NCBI RefSeq assembly: GCF_040412425.1
Contig: NC_089743.1
Coordinates: 89,976,971-90,040,970, forward strand
Origin: Macrobrachium rosenbergii
Lineage: Eukaryota; Arthropoda; Malacostraca; Decapoda; Palaemonidae
Direction of reading: 5' to 3'
Length of the DNA stretch: 64,000 nucleotides
Part shown: piece after piece, positions 23,680 through 36,689 of the stretch
Layout of the letters: each line of letters starts with the position of its first letter
Numbering within the stretch: the stretch's first letter is position 1
Translations under genes and position numbers: made by a program
The notes under the pieces: generated by a model
The model's database searches: none
Seen by the model: only the letters and a program-made list of their open reading frames with translations
What the model was told of the DNA's origin: nothing

Positions 23680-23739
<60 letters not shown>
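23680..23739. repeat. (AT)n(TG)n compound microsatellite
   Basis: AT repeat followed by about 36 bp of TG repeat, ending 3 bp before composite repeat copy 2. Confidence 0.96.
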
Positions 23740-23741
<2 letters not shown>

Positions 23742-23742
23742 T

Positions 23743-24682
23743 TATGTTAGACCTACTGTGTCATTCACCCCTATCTTCCACGCATTCTCTCAATTTACGG
23801 TTCTTAGACCTTTCCTTTACAATACTTGCTCACACTATCTACCTATCCAGCCTTTTGTAGGGTTTCCTTTCCTCCTTCCCTCTAACACTTGTGAATTTCA
23901 CGATCGTCGTCTATTCTCTCCTCTTGACCAGACCATCTCAAAATACTTTGATCTGTCTTTTCACCTGTGCTGACCTTTTTACCGAATTTTCAATATTTAT
24001 CCAAATTTTTTATCTTATCAATTCTTCTTATGCCACTTATGTAACGCAAATGGATCTTCTCAACAGCTTCAATCTATTTTCGATCATTGGCATTCAATAT
24101 CCACAATAATTATCATTTCCATACAGGAGAGTATGCCTAAGGGAACTTCGCAATGGCTTGCACGTCCCCTTCCTATTTTTTCCGTGCATTTCCACCATCC
24201 CACGTGAAAAATTTAAGTTTTTTGTGAATTACAATAATGGTAATACTCCACTTCACAGTATAAAATTATTATGCCTAGACATGGATTAATTATTTTTTCA
24301 AAGTACCCATACAAGACATAATAGGATTTTTGTCCAACAAAAAGGCGCCAAGCGCCGACCATAGACGACTAAGTGTAGGTAGAACATATAAAATCTTCAT
24401 CACAGGCAGAAAGTCAAAGTAGTAAGGGCAATATAATCTTGGCCCCCTATTTTAGCAAATCTGTATATATGGAATACTTTGACAATCATAGTAAGCCCCA
24501 TGGACTCTAAAGATAGGATCTGGATGAGGTGTGTGGATGATAACTTTATGGATAATTCAATGTGATTTTTTTGTTAAGCGTATTGATATATCTATACACT
24601 TGTTATACACATACCTCTACCCGACGATACTCGAATAAATGTGAAAGCGCTTGGTACTGATCTTCTGCTGTTTCCTGTGGTA
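23743..24682. mobile_element. Composite dispersed repeat, copy 2 (LINE tail plus Penelope-like RT piece)
   Basis: The fuller copy of the repeat at 6380-7166. On the minus strand 23755-24140 reads as a LINE ORF2 C-terminus (HTLLYGNDNY near 24120, then LRRSI and CVEDRGE at the end). On plus, 24420-24580 reads as a Penelope-type RT palm (PILANLYMEYF near 24440 and WMRCVDDNF at 24521-24547, an RYVDD box with Tyr replaced by Cys). It ends with GAATAAATGTGAAAGCGCTT and then (AT)n, as copy 1 does. Confidence 0.7.
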
Positions 24683-24692
24683 TCCTGTGGTA

Positions 24693-24870
<178 letters not shown>

Positions 24871-25069
24871 AATACAAAAACGAGACTGCAGAAGCCACAC
24901 TTATGCCTCAGTGCCAACTGGCTAACTCCTTATGCCACTGTGATTGTGCGACATCTCACCACTATTCTGCCATAATATTGTTCACCTCGCTCACTCTGTG
25001 CTTCTGTTTCAGGCTGTTGTCTATCACACTGCTGTTATGCCTTGTCAAGCAACTGGAGGTGACGGAAAC

Positions 25070-25175
25070 ATGGAGCAGAGAATCAATTTGAAATTCCTGG
25101 TTAAGTTGGCAAAGGGCCCAACCGAGTGTCTCAAACTTCTCCACGAGGCTTATGGAGAAGATGCGATGTACTGGT
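25070..25175 (+). pseudogene. Mariner-type transposase N-terminus, truncated by (AT)n
   Basis: From ATG at 25070 it reads EQRINLKFLVKLAKGPTECL and LLHEAYGEDAM, the first helix-turn-helix (HTH_48 type) of mariner transposases and of host GVQW3-like proteins derived from them. The homology stops at MYW, where an (AT)n tract begins, and no DDE domain follows. An open frame continues upstream to 24944 with an acceptor-like CTGTTTCAG before it, so a spliced origin cannot be excluded. Confidence 0.7.
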
Positions 25176-25184
25176 TGTATATGT

Positions 25185-25206
25185 TATATATATATATATA
25201 TATATA

Positions 25207-25274
<68 letters not shown>
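25185..25274. repeat. (AT)n microsatellite
   Basis: About 90 bp of AT repeat interrupting the mariner-like frame. Confidence 0.96.
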
Positions 25275-25279
<5 letters not shown>

Positions 25280-25375
25280 TATATGTATGAGAAAAAAGGA
25301 AGCATGGCCACAGGTTTTACTTATTTTGCAGATTCACAATTTTCATGCTCAAGAAAAATGTGAAAAAAAGCATAC

Positions 25376-25640
25376 CTTAGTTTAACTTGACCACTGAGCT
25401 GGATTAACAGCTCTAGAGAGGGCTGGCCCGAAGGACTAGATTTATTTTTACGCAAGAACCAACTGGTTACCCAGCAACGGGACCTACAGTTTATTATGGA
25501 ATCTGAACCACATTATAACGAGAAATGAATTTCTATCACCAGAAATAAATTACTCTAATTCTTCACTGGCCGGTCGGAGAATCGAACGCGGGCCCAGCAG
25601 AGTGCTAGCCGAGAACGACACCAACCCGTCCAGTGAGGAA
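25376..25640 (-). mobile_element. tRNA-derived SINE, copy 1
   Basis: About 265 bp, alignable over its full length with 26131-26398. On the minus strand the 5' part looks like a tRNA head with a B box in GCGTTCGATTC (about 25575-25590). A shared body follows (TTATTTCTGGTGATAGAAAT and ATGTGGTTCAGATTCC) and a tail ending near TAAACTAAGGTATGC. It resembles a SINE I know to be frequent in decapods. Several positions differ from copy 2, so both copies are old. Confidence 0.75.
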
Positions 25641-26059
25641 CTAAAAGAATGTGAGGCTCAGGCACATTCCTATAGCCTATACAGAAGAATTTACAGGGAT
25701 GTTGCTGACTCCTGTGAAATGCGAGAATCCAATCAACGCAATGCAGTGCGTCTTTATCAACCTTACGGAATACAAATAAAAAAGGGTTTTGGGTGGGGAG
25801 GAGGAAGCGCTTCCATTTCCTACGCCATATTCTGCTGACATCAGCTACACTTGTTGTTCACTGAGACTGGAAAGAATTCTGGTTAATGAGTCATTCACGC
25901 AGCAAAGGACGGGGCATGTGTTAATTAAGTCCACGACACAGGTGAGGAATTTGATATCATTTGTACGGGTATTTCGAGTTTAGGGGGGCTGCGGAGGGAA
26001 AATTAGAACTGCTGATGAATTATGTAGATCAAAGCGATTGTCTTGAATCCACTGCATTA

Positions 26060-26061
<2 letters not shown>

Positions 26062-26119
<58 letters not shown>
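26062..26119. repeat. (GA)n microsatellite
   Basis: About 57 bp of pure GA repeat, 11 bp from the 3' end of SINE copy 2. Confidence 0.97.
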
Positions 26120-26121
<2 letters not shown>

Positions 26122-26130
26122 GAGAGTATA

Positions 26131-26398
26131 TCTTAGTTTAACCAGACCACTGAGCTGATTAACAGCTCTCCTAGGGCTGGCCCGAAGGATTAGATTTATT
26201 TTCACGTGGCTAAGAACCAACTGGTTACCTAGCAACGGGACATACAGCTTACTGTGGAATCCGAACCACATTATGACGAGAAATGAATTTCTATCACCAG
26301 AAATAAATTCCTCTAATTCTTCATTGGCCGCTGAGAGAGTCGAACGCTGGGGCCAACAGCGTGCCAGCATAAAGCTCTACCCACCCCTCCAATGAAGA
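26131..26398 (-). mobile_element. tRNA-derived SINE, copy 2
   Basis: Full-length partner of the SINE at 25376-25640. The tRNA-like head lies toward 26398 and the tail at 26131. The tail runs through AAACTAAGATATACTCTC into (CT)n on the minus strand. Another (GA)n tract begins 4 bp beyond the head. An open frame of 113 residues crossing it is not a gene. Confidence 0.75.
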
Positions 26399-26399
26399 A

Positions 26400-26401
<2 letters not shown>

Positions 26402-26433
<32 letters not shown>
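26402..26433. repeat. (GA)n microsatellite
   Basis: 32 bp of pure GA, directly next to the head of SINE copy 2. Confidence 0.96.
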
Positions 26434-26434
<1 letters not shown>

Positions 26435-28019
26435 AAATAATTATTTGTTTGTTATACCCTCATAGAAGATTTTTTCCAAAATCTACTGGAATTTTCTGTT
26501 GTGTTTTGCTGGGGACTCCTCAAGGATCCCGAACGTGCGAAGGGGCAGTCCTTGTCCACGCGACTAGGAGGACGTCTGCAAGAGATTTCTTCTGGTCATT
26601 ATGAATTCTGCGAGGATCCCAGCGTTTCTGTATCAAAAGCGGGAACAAACGTCAGATACCGATCCAAATGGACGTGCTTCCAGGCCACTGTGTACTGACA
26701 GGAGCATTGTTGTACCATATATGAGACGGAAAAATGCGTCCGGAACGATTGGCGAAGTCGAGTCTGGGTACGCTTTATTGAAGGGATTCATTTTTCGTCA
26801 GAATAGATGCAGAGATTAAATGGTTGTCGGCGATACTTTTCTTCCGAATTCCTCGGGTATTGTGTGCGCAAGCTTTTACCTGCAATCTGTTTGTTGTAAG
26901 TGACATCATTCACTGTCTAATATTGTAGACTTCGAGAAATATCGATTCAACCCGGGAAAAACGCAAACAAAAATTTGTGGATGCTTAATGGTCTATGATC
27001 TATTATTTTTGCTGAATGATGCATGCCTTAGAATGAACAGTTTAAAACAGGTAATTCATTTATCAATTAGCTTTTTAGACTTTCGCATTTTATCATAAGG
27101 TAGATGGAGAGTTGGAAGCAATTTCTAATAGGTGAATGTATGAAACTGTTAGCCAAGACATAATTCTTCTAATTATGCTTTTAGACTTTATTTATTATGT
27201 TTCGCTTTAGGTTCACCGTTACAATTAAAGGTATCAAGACACAGGTCCGCTTTATCCTTACGTTCCTTCATTACCGACTGTGAAACTATATTTGTCGATT
27301 TTGGGATATTGGATAAACTCAGCTGCAAACAAAATCATGCAGTAGTATATAATAAACACCGTTTATTCTTATTAACCTATAACTTGTTTCTAAGAAATCT
27401 TAGATAGAATTCCTAGTTGGAATTCTCCTTAAAACTGGATATTTTGGTTCTAGATTTGTCTTTCCAGACTGAAGTTAAAAAGCAAGTAAAAACGACTATT
27501 GCTTTAATTCAAGATAGAACGACGCAATGTTAAATTTATGCAGCCAGTAAGTAAACACTTTGACGGGATGGCTTAATTTTAATGATGTTCACTTTAAGTA
27601 TAAATAAATGCTTGTACGTGTGGTATGTAGAAAGGTTTCCACAGAGACTTGACCAGAATTGATAATGAATGATTGAATGATTTTGAGTTATGAGTAATCT
27701 TGAAGATTTGCCCAGATATCAACTTACGGTGGGTCAAAATTCTCAAAGAACTCGTAAGGAAACCATTCAGATTTCACAAAAGTCTTCGTTCTTCTTAAGA
27801 GTGTCCTTACATTTTTTCATCTCTGAATGTTCTGAATCAGCTGAAAGTTAAAATTGCTAAGTATGAGTAAGGGGTCCCTGATTCAATAGAGGGGCTTCGA
27901 CGAAGGTGGCACCTTTTAAGAATGGACGCCTACTACAACGGCAATCGGTTCGTATAAATTTGAAATGTACCTAGTCCCCGCGATTCTGTCGACCTGCTAT
28001 GGTGTACGGTTGGTTTATA
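26434..28019. other. No recognised feature
   Basis: Short frames only (65-72 residues near 26400-26820), with no family recognised. Confidence 0.5.
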
Positions 28020-28055
28020 GTGTGTGTGTGTGTGTGTGTGTGTGTGTCTGTGTGT
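28020..28055. repeat. (GT)n microsatellite
   Basis: About 35 bp of GT repeat with one C interruption. Confidence 0.95.
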
Positions 28056-28733
28056 AACATTTTCCTTTCCTTTATACAGAAATTGTAACAGCTATGAAGA
28101 CAAAAAAGTTACCAGTCTTCATCTCAGCTACACGAGCGATTCAGGTGACGTCTTTACATTTCACATCGTACTTCTTTTTCTGAAAAATGCACCATTTAGG
28201 TCTTCGTAGCAGAAGGAGAAATTCTACACATATTTCTATATTTCTTGTCATGGTACTGAAGTCTAAAATATTAGTAATATATCAACAATCATAGTTATCC
28301 ACAAAAAAGAGAAAATTTCTACAGAGAAATTCTAGAAGATAACCAAATCTGTGCTTGGCTACCTGGATATGGATATGAATGTTCAATCACCCATTTTTGT
28401 TTTTTTGTATTTGTTTCTAATTGAATAACATCAACACCTTTAATCTATACATGATCTACCTTACAATTTATACTTGTGATAATCATCATTTGCTATTTCC
28501 TATACACTCAGGGAACGATTTTACCTGACGTAAAAGTGGCAAAATCAATGAAACTTGACTCGCACTCTCACGGATTCTCTCGAGGTCCGTTGCATCTCAG
28601 ATGGACACTGGAAAGAGTGTGACGTGAAAGAGGAATCAGACACCATGACATGACCATTCCTCAGATGAAAACAGAGTATGGTGGGCAGAGTAGTTTTTCG
28701 GCTTAAGTTCGCTGGACTAAATTGCAGTCTTTT

Positions 28734-28736
<3 letters not shown>

Positions 28737-28785
<49 letters not shown>
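28737..28785. repeat. (CT)n microsatellite
   Basis: About 48 bp of pure CT repeat. The preceding 680 bp show no feature. Confidence 0.96.
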
Positions 28786-28789
<4 letters not shown>

Positions 28790-31312
28790 TGACGTTGGTT
28801 ACCGTGATCTGGTGTTTTGTCAAGTATCTCCCAACGTCGTCAAATGTTCATTCTACAGATAACGGGCAATTTTAGCGAGTACTTCAAGCAGGTATACACG
28901 CGCACACAAAATTGAAAGCACTTCTCACAAACACAATCACACCCACACATACACATGTAGTTTTTCCCAACAACAAGCATTCACTGCAAAACAAGACCGA
29001 GTTACACTCACATTTCACTGTTATTAATCAAGAATGGAAAACTTCCCGCGTTTCATTTGTTTTTAGAGAAGTCTCGTCTACAGAACCTGGAATTATGTAT
29101 ATATACTACGCCATATGCATTGAGCTAACCATTCGAAAAGGACAGGGTAAAGAAGTGTGTGTGTGTGTGTGCGTGTGTGTAGGTGCGCCCATAAAAGAGA
29201 TATAGAGCAGTCTGCAATCCCCGAAAGGGTTTTAATGGATTTTACTTGAAAATTATATAACCTTCTCTCCTATGTTAGTTTTACTGGTAATCTATAGCTT
29301 TTAAAAGAGACACGTGCAATTATCTTCAGTAACGGTGCAAAATTGACCTGAGGTCATTCGTTCATCTGTATCGAAATCAGGACAGAAAATGCCATATGAA
29401 ACATCAGAACATCGCCTGAAGAGTTAATTCCCAGAAAACCTTGATTGTTTGCGTTATAGTAGAAAACAGTTGAATTGCATTTTCACTGAAAAAGTCAACG
29501 GAGAAAATGAAAACACATAAACTGCAGTTTCCCTTCGATCAATTAGAAGAAGAACGAGCGGTAATTACGGGCTCGCGTGAAGTTTGACCAGCTGGGGAAG
29601 GGAACGAAATAATTAGCGCAGAAAGCGTTCTAAGAGGCCACTCAAGACGACCTCATAAGCGTCACGAAGTGAAATGTAAAACATTTGTTCGGATTCCCAA
29701 CCTCCTTGTACTCGAACTCAAGGAATCTAGAAGTGGCGAGAATCAAGTTTTAAGTCCGCCAGAAAGGATCGGAGTGAATGTGCGGGCACTGGTAGCTAGA
29801 ATTCCTCTGGCTGAGAGGAATCTGAAACTCTATGGAGAACACCTCTGCTGAGCATGAAACGTGAAACTAAAATTTTGTAAGCATTCATTATTCAAAATCC
29901 CAGTGGAAACTATGTGTGCACATACAGAGATACATGATCTTTTCTGCCAGTTGAACAGACGCCTCTGTTCAAATCATAAGGCGCATCTCCATTTTATTTT
30001 AAAATTATCACTTTATTTATTAATTGACGGCTGATCAAGTCCACATCTACTCTAAGTGGAATAAGAGCGCTTGCCACTTCGTTGATGCCTTTTCACCGCG
30101 TTTCTGTCGGCTGTACAGAGTTCGAGGGTACACACCAGGCCTCATACTCCATTTCACACGTTGCCACGCTTAAAGTTTCCTTTAGGGAAAGTCCCTTTGT
30201 GGGCATAAGGCCGGATATATCTAAACCAACCTACATTTTTCACTACCCACTTTCATAAATGGACATAAAGTGGTTTCTTATGCACACTCAATTTTTTTTA
30301 TTTTTTTTTTTTAAATTACAACAAGAAAGCACGATTTGTGAACTCAAAACAACACTGATAGACGCTGAGGGACAATTCCTCTTACTCTCGACTTGTACAA
30401 TCTTTCTTTGGACATTTGGATTCAGTAAATCTGTGTTAGCGTTGCTGACAAATACCTTCAGCTAATCCATTAAGTCTTTACACTAGTGAAGAAGTACTCA
30501 TCAAAGGGCTTTCGTTAACTCATTAAGAAAGTAATTTTTAATCTTCTGAATCGCTGGAGGAAGCACATAAACAGTCGCCTTCTTATGATAACTGTGGGAA
30601 AATTTCGAGTGACAGGATGTCGTAGCGTATGAAGATACTAGAAGGCCCTCTAATAAAATTAGAAACCCAAATGGTACATTTATTTGTATTTAAAGAATGA
30701 TTTTATGACATTTACGTTTGATTTAGCAGACGTATCAGGAGTCAACGATTCTTTTACATTGCCATTAATTATTATTGTAATAAATTACTTTTAATTCATG
30801 AGGATTCTTATGACTGGCATATGCTTGTTAATTACATATAAAACTAAGTTAAGAATTACGTTTTTACGCTTACAAGAGAGAAAAAATTAATTTCAGTGTA
30901 AAATATGAACAACTTTGCAAGATGTTATCAACGTTCCTCCCCCAGGTTTCTTTCAATCTTTGCATACAGTGTAAACATCTCACTACTGTTTTGTTAAGGA
31001 AGGCAATATAAAGAAATGTATAACTATTGTATTTTTTTTTTAGACAATTAAAAAATATAATGGCAAACGGGTAGGTATCATTCGTTTTGTGTTCCCCATA
31101 TACCTTCGGCCATTCTAATTTGTCAATGACATAGTCATAAGTGACAGTACCTTATTTTATTGGCATCAATATTGTAAATATACTCCTTGCAATACATAAT
31201 TCCTTTTGCATTAAAATTCTTTTGAAATAATGACGTAATCAAGTCGCAGAGATACTGAAAACTAGATCAGAATCTTAGCTGGTGATTGGTGCAAAAGATT
31301 TTGTCAGCTAAA

Positions 31313-31316
<4 letters not shown>
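28786..31316. other. No gene seen
   Basis: Contains a short (GT)n tract at 29155-29180 and a T-rich run near 30290. A possible tRNA-like B box (GAGTTCGAGG near 30120) lacks a convincing A box. Confidence 0.5.

Positions 31317-31352
<36 letters not shown>
31317..31352. repeat. (CT)n microsatellite
   Basis: About 35 bp of pure CT. Followed to 32404 by sequence with no feature except a short GATA repeat at 31809-31832. Confidence 0.96.
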
Positions 31353-31356
<4 letters not shown>

Positions 31357-32404
31357 GAAGATCTGAAGCTAAAGTGCGTGTATGAATTACAGTCACTCGT
31401 AAACACTGTTATATACGCTTCTGTAGAGGACACCTGAAATCCTCTTCATTAGGAAGCCATTTCAGACACAGACATTTACAGCTTGGAAAATTTATGATGG
31501 AATGGTCACGCGTTTTTGCCTTTTTTTTTTTTTATTACAGGTATGGGGATTCTTTTTATAGGTGGCCCTTCAGTAACTCCAAAGTAATTTTCGATTACAA
31601 AGCAATCAGCATGAATCACTGACCGAGGAAAAATGGGAGGGGGCGTGAAAAATGAGATGGAAAATTTAAGAAAGATTTTATTTTTTCTTCTTGTTTCATC
31701 GAAACTACAAAACTTAGCTATTATTCCAGGTATTTATTGTCTTCTACTGTAGTCTGGCACTAAAAGTATGAATTGTGAAAATATTTTGATACTCTTAGAC
31801 ATACATACAGATAGATAGATAGATAGATAGATTGGTAGGTAGACAGATAGTTAGAGAGATCGATAGATAGATACTTCCAATTCTTTTGGAATAAGGCTGC
31901 TGCAATCTCCACGGCCTGTTTAACATTAGTTACAACTACCAATTTCGTCTGACTGCCAGGTGCATCATTTACCACTTAGGAGAACAACGTGTTTCTGACG
32001 GTACATACTCATCTGAAAGTTTTCGCAAAGAATCAGACCGAGCTACCTTCCTTGATGGACAAGGATGCTACTCTGTGCATTTTACACACACACACACACT
32101 ATTATAGAGAAGATTTGTCAGGGACTCAACCTGGATGAGATTCTAGTGGAGAGAGATTTCAGAAAGTCATATTTTGGCAAACAGTCTCATATCATACCTG
32201 TAGTAGTGACACCAGAGCGGTAGTCCAGTTGCATTACATCGATGTGTTGGTACTTTAGTCCTATAATTACCTTCCTCCTCCTATGACCCCACCCTCGTGA
32301 CCTTGGTCACACAGGAAGAGGAAGGCAATGATAGGATTAAAAGGACCCAGCACACAGATATAAATACAGCTGGACTAAGCGTCTGGTCATTGTACGGATA
32401 CTTG

Positions 32405-32497
32405 ATAATGAGGAATGTTTGTCCAAGAAAGCTTGTAACTTTTTCTCTGAATAAATATCTCCACTAGATACCATCCAGTTTGCATGAGGTCCTGTTA
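32405..32497 (+). repeat. 90-bp dispersed repeat, forward copy
   Basis: Shares TTTGTCCAAGAAAGCTTG, TAACTTTTTCT, GAATAAATA and ATACCATCCAGTTTG in order with the reverse complement of 33533-33620. The element type is not identified. Confidence 0.7.
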
Positions 32498-32538
32498 GTA
32501 ATTCTACAAGGCACAGAACAATTGTGTATGTGATAAAG

Positions 32539-32690
<152 letters not shown>

Positions 32691-32705
32691 AATACCTTTA
32701 CTGAT

Positions 32706-32999
32706 GTAACGCCATCCTGTTGCATTTCCAAATTCATCCCTCGAGATGACACGCGGCGTCTTTCACTGTTTTTCAAATTTAATATAAACATGATCCTCAG
32801 TGTCTTACAATCGGAGACTTACTTAAAATAAGATTGGGAACAATTCTGGAGGAAAGGCTTTGTAATGTAGCGCCATTTTGTTTGTATTTCCAAATTAATT
32901 TAATATAAATTAATTTAATATAAAAATGATCTGCATTGTCTTACAATCGGAGACCTACTTAAAATAAGGTTGGGAACAATTCTGGGGGAAAGGCTTTGC
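32706..32999. repeat. Tandem duplication, period about 140-165 bp
   Basis: CTTACAATCGGAGAC, ACTTAAAATAAG and TTGGGAACAATTCTGG recur at 32808 and 32941. The preceding CGCCAT...TTTCCAAATT block recurs at 32710 and 32872. The two units differ by indels in the AT-rich part. Confidence 0.8.
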
Positions 33000-33532
33000 A
33001 ATGTTTCTGAATCATTTTCCTTGTTTATTCATTTTTTCTTATCTATGACGGTGTTCAGTTTAGGATTAGTTAGTTTAATAATAGATCCCATTAAGCTGGA
33101 CGAGTTGACGTGGATCCTCCATCATGTCATTTTGTCAAATTTTTTATGGGTTTTATGCTAATTGGCTTAAAACTCTTTGGTCATGGCGTTAAGAGGCATA
33201 TTAAGAGAACCTTTTATACTCTATTCTATATACATATTCAAAGGCGGCTTCTTTGAGAAGGATTAACTTCATACCGCCTGACAAAAAACGTCAAACGTGT
33301 GGACTAACTCGACGACATTGCAAAAACTTACACTTGAGGAAATAATAATTATTCTCGGCCTCTTAGAGGGATGGTCGAGGAACAGCTCGGAGAATTAACT
33401 AGGCTAAGTTAAAGTTCCCTATGTGAATGTATATAGATATATTTATATGTTGATATATTTATACATATTTACATATGATATAAATATATCTATATATACG
33501 TATATATATGTATATACAAATGTATATATTAT

Positions 33533-33620
33533 AGGACCTCATTCAAACTGGATGGTATTTGATGGAGTATTTATTCAGAAAAAGTTACAAGCTTTCTTGG
33601 ACAAACAGTCCTCATTATGT
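33533..33620 (-). repeat. 90-bp dispersed repeat, inverted copy
   Basis: Reverse-complement partner of 32405-32497. Could be read as the two ends of a 1.2-kb unit, or as two independent insertions. Confidence 0.7.
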
Positions 33621-33890
33621 TAATTTGAACTAATTTTACGCTGGACATTTTTTCTATATTCTAATGTTAAGTCAGATATAACACATTAGTATCAAACTCT
33701 CACTGTATCCTGGAAGTAACTTTGCACCTTCGACCACGATTAGAGGATTTGAACCTAAACCTTAAAATCAGCGAGAGTCAGATTCTGGGGATAAAAGAAA
33801 ACAAGGTATTTGAAATTATACCAAAAGTAATGGAAAGATTGAATGATGGCAAATACTGATATCGCAGACAGAGGACAAAAGAAGGGCGTA

Positions 33891-33895
33891 ATATA

Positions 33896-33958
<63 letters not shown>
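33891..33958. repeat. (AT)n microsatellite
   Basis: About 68 bp of AT repeat with one G near the start. Confidence 0.96.
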
Positions 33959-33963
<5 letters not shown>

Positions 33964-34554
33964 TTTTGGAAGAGAGGAGGAGAGTCTATAGAAGCGTAAG
34001 CTACACTGCAAAGTTATTATTGAGTCCCATCTTCTTATGTGGTAAGAATTTACCGATTAAGAAAGTGTTGAAGAGAGACAACTCCAAATAAGACAACGAC
34101 ACAGTGTAACGGTCAGAACAGGTCAAAACAAGGATCAAAGAGTTTGCAGTGGGGTGGTCATGTGGTGAAAATTGAAGGGAATTAGATGGAAGAAAGTATT
34201 GGTGGGATGAAGAAGGAGAAACGATCAAGTTTGCAAGGAATTGCAAAGAATGTGTGCATGGTGAATCAGTTAGCTGATGAGTCTTCCTTGTGGGAATCTA
34301 AGCTATTGGATTTGCGGGAAAATTCCTATTTGAGGGTTAATCATTAGCTGAAAAGTTTCAAGATCAATGTCTGAATCATTCATGTCTTGTCTTTTTCTCT
34401 GGAGCTAGCCCATGTTAGGGGAAATTGTTTGCGCAATAAATATAAGTGGAGTTTTCAATAACATTATCAGTATAATCCTTGTATTTTCTTTCTGTCAGTA
34501 TCTCCTATCCTACAATATAAAGCATAATTTGTATCCATATACGAGTATATATAT
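33959..34554. other. No supported gene; faint LINE-like text
   Basis: QWGGHVVKIEG on plus near 34148-34180 and LWESKLLDLREN near 34290 are reminiscent of LINE C-termini. They are too weak to call a pseudogene. Confidence 0.3.
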
Positions 34555-34578
34555 TGTGTGTGTGTGTGTGTGTGTGTA
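34555..34578. repeat. (GT)n microsatellite
   Basis: About 24 bp of GT repeat. Confidence 0.9.
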
Positions 34579-34690
34579 TAAAAAAAAACTCTGAAAATCC
34601 ACGGGTAACAAACTCCACATTTGGACTTTCTGGAACTTCCTATTTCGAACGTATCTTATATCAACGTCATTTTTGACGGTAGGTGGCCGC

Positions 34691-34999
34691 CAGTGCTTTT
34701 CAGTCTGTGGGTCATGGGCAGTTCTTAGCGGGTGCCATGCCACGGAAATCTTCAAAATAGTACTTGAAAAATGATAAATCATTTAAAGTAACCACAGGCC
34801 AGTAGTTTCTTCCATAAATGAAGCGTATAACTAGTAAGTGTTCTGGAAATAATTCCATACATGAAAATGTAAAACTAATAAAGTGTTCTGAAAATGCTTC
34901 TATTATCGTCATGACACAGTTCTCAAGGGCAGCGGGCCACGAGTATAATTTAGGGATGCCAAAAATGGGCCATGGGCACAAAAAGGTTGAAAACCACTG
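34691..34999. mobile_element. hAT-type non-autonomous element (MITE)
   Basis: The left end CAGTGCTTTTCAGTCTGTGG is an imperfect inverted copy of the right end, which reads CAGTGGTTTTCAACCTTTTT on the minus strand. CAGTG...TTTTCA ends are typical of hAT MITEs. Both sub-terminal regions contain a CCATGGGC-like block. The candidate 8-bp target duplications (GTGGCCGC and GTGTAGGC) match at only some positions. No transposase is present. Confidence 0.65.
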
Positions 35000-36296
35000 G
35001 TGTAGGCTATACTAACATGTTAACAAATTCACTCTATCGAAATCTTTACCAAAATATATCTCTTGTGTCTGGGCATTGGCATTCCTGGTAACATTTCATT
35101 TTTTCTATGCATTTGATGTCTCAGTACATCCGTTCATCACCTTATATTACCTATATTTCATTGGTATCTTCGCTGCATCGACGGTATCCATCTGCTTCCC
35201 ATATAAGACTCATATTTTACTGATACCTCCATTATACCAATTTTTTTTTTATTCTAAAGATTTACACGTCCATTTTGATGTTTTTTCTTGGACCATATTC
35301 AAGAGCTTGTAATTCTGATAACTGTATTATGTTGTGGTCAATAAACTGCTATCTATCTATCGAGGTTTGGTATCGAATCTATGCAGTCTGACAGGGATGC
35401 AAGATTTACTACGACTGTTCCACCAGATACGGTTAATGGAGATGAGAGGAACGAATTTCTCACTGTTTAATAGTCAAACGAAAGCCTCTACAGTGGCTCA
35501 TTCCAGCCTCGTCTCAGACTGATCTCACGCTGTTCTCACTGGCCGCATGCGGCCTGTTGGCGATCACACATGGAGTCTTCTCTTTTACACGGGTACGCCC
35601 GAGTTACGGGCTGCCCAAGGGCAAGAGCCCATTTTGGCGTAAGTCCAGCACAGACTTTTCAGGCTTCGAAAAAATATTCGTTTCTGATAATTATATTTTT
35701 CTTTTATATTTGAGCAGAGTAAACTAAACTAATGATACTACTTTAACTCATTCAACAATTACGATAACTATTTGGGAGAACGTGAATAAGGGCATGATGG
35801 AATGAAAGGATTACGATTTTAAGAGATGATGATAGTCTTTCGCTTGATTGCTAGCGAACTCAGCATGTGGCAAGTCAGTAACAGTTTGAATTTGTAGGAT
35901 GGCTACTTACGAAAACTAATAGAGATGTCAAAACTGGAAGTTGTGTGTCTCATTCTGCTCTAAGTTCATTATTTATAACCTGGAACACTGAGACTCTATA
36001 TTTATCGGGTTCTTAAAATTTTGATTTTACCATGAATGGAAATAGCTGTGCCGAGGGACGCTGTTTGTTGGAAATTATACATTTAGTAATGGTATAGGAG
36101 GGCTGAGAGCCCTCTTGTCTTTCACTCCCGTTTGACATTCTTTCCAAATACCGTAATTGCAAGTCTTATTGAACTGATTCATCAAGAATATTATCATTTA
36201 TGCAGTACGGTATACGAAAACTTGAACCATTCAAAAGCACGCTTTAGGCTACTTAACTTATACGATGCTGTGTTTCTGTCTAAAATACATATCATG

Positions 36297-36297
<1 letters not shown>
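35000..36297. other. No recognised feature
   Basis: Only short chance frames. Confidence 0.5.

Positions 36298-36328
<31 letters not shown>
36298..36328. repeat. (CT)n microsatellite
   Basis: About 30 bp of CT, followed by a short CA-rich stretch. 36360-36690 holds nothing recognised. Confidence 0.94.
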
Positions 36329-36331
<3 letters not shown>

Positions 36332-36689
36332 CCACATACATACATCACACACACACACAATCTGCTTATTATTGATAAGGTAATTTTACAACAATGATAA
36401 AATAAACTATACTAACCTCAGAGTATATCCTTTGTTTTCGGTTATTTGTATCTACAAGACCAAGGAGGGCATTGTTTCAGAGCCAGTCCTACGAACGACA
36501 TATGATGATGCGTATCAACATTCTTAAAAACATTTTGATCAAGAAAATAACTTCTACTAAGAATATTTACAAGTTGAAGGGGGAGGTTGAACCCATTTTT
36601 TTTTCTTTTGCAACCAAGGTTACTTGGTGGTAAAATATTTTCACTAAACAGGGATCCCCTGAATACATCGAATGAATCTGGATGACAGT

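Noticed and set aside
30060..30140. tRNA gene or SINE head
   Set aside because: A B-box-like GAGTTCGAGG is present but no A box at proper spacing and no acceptor pairing.
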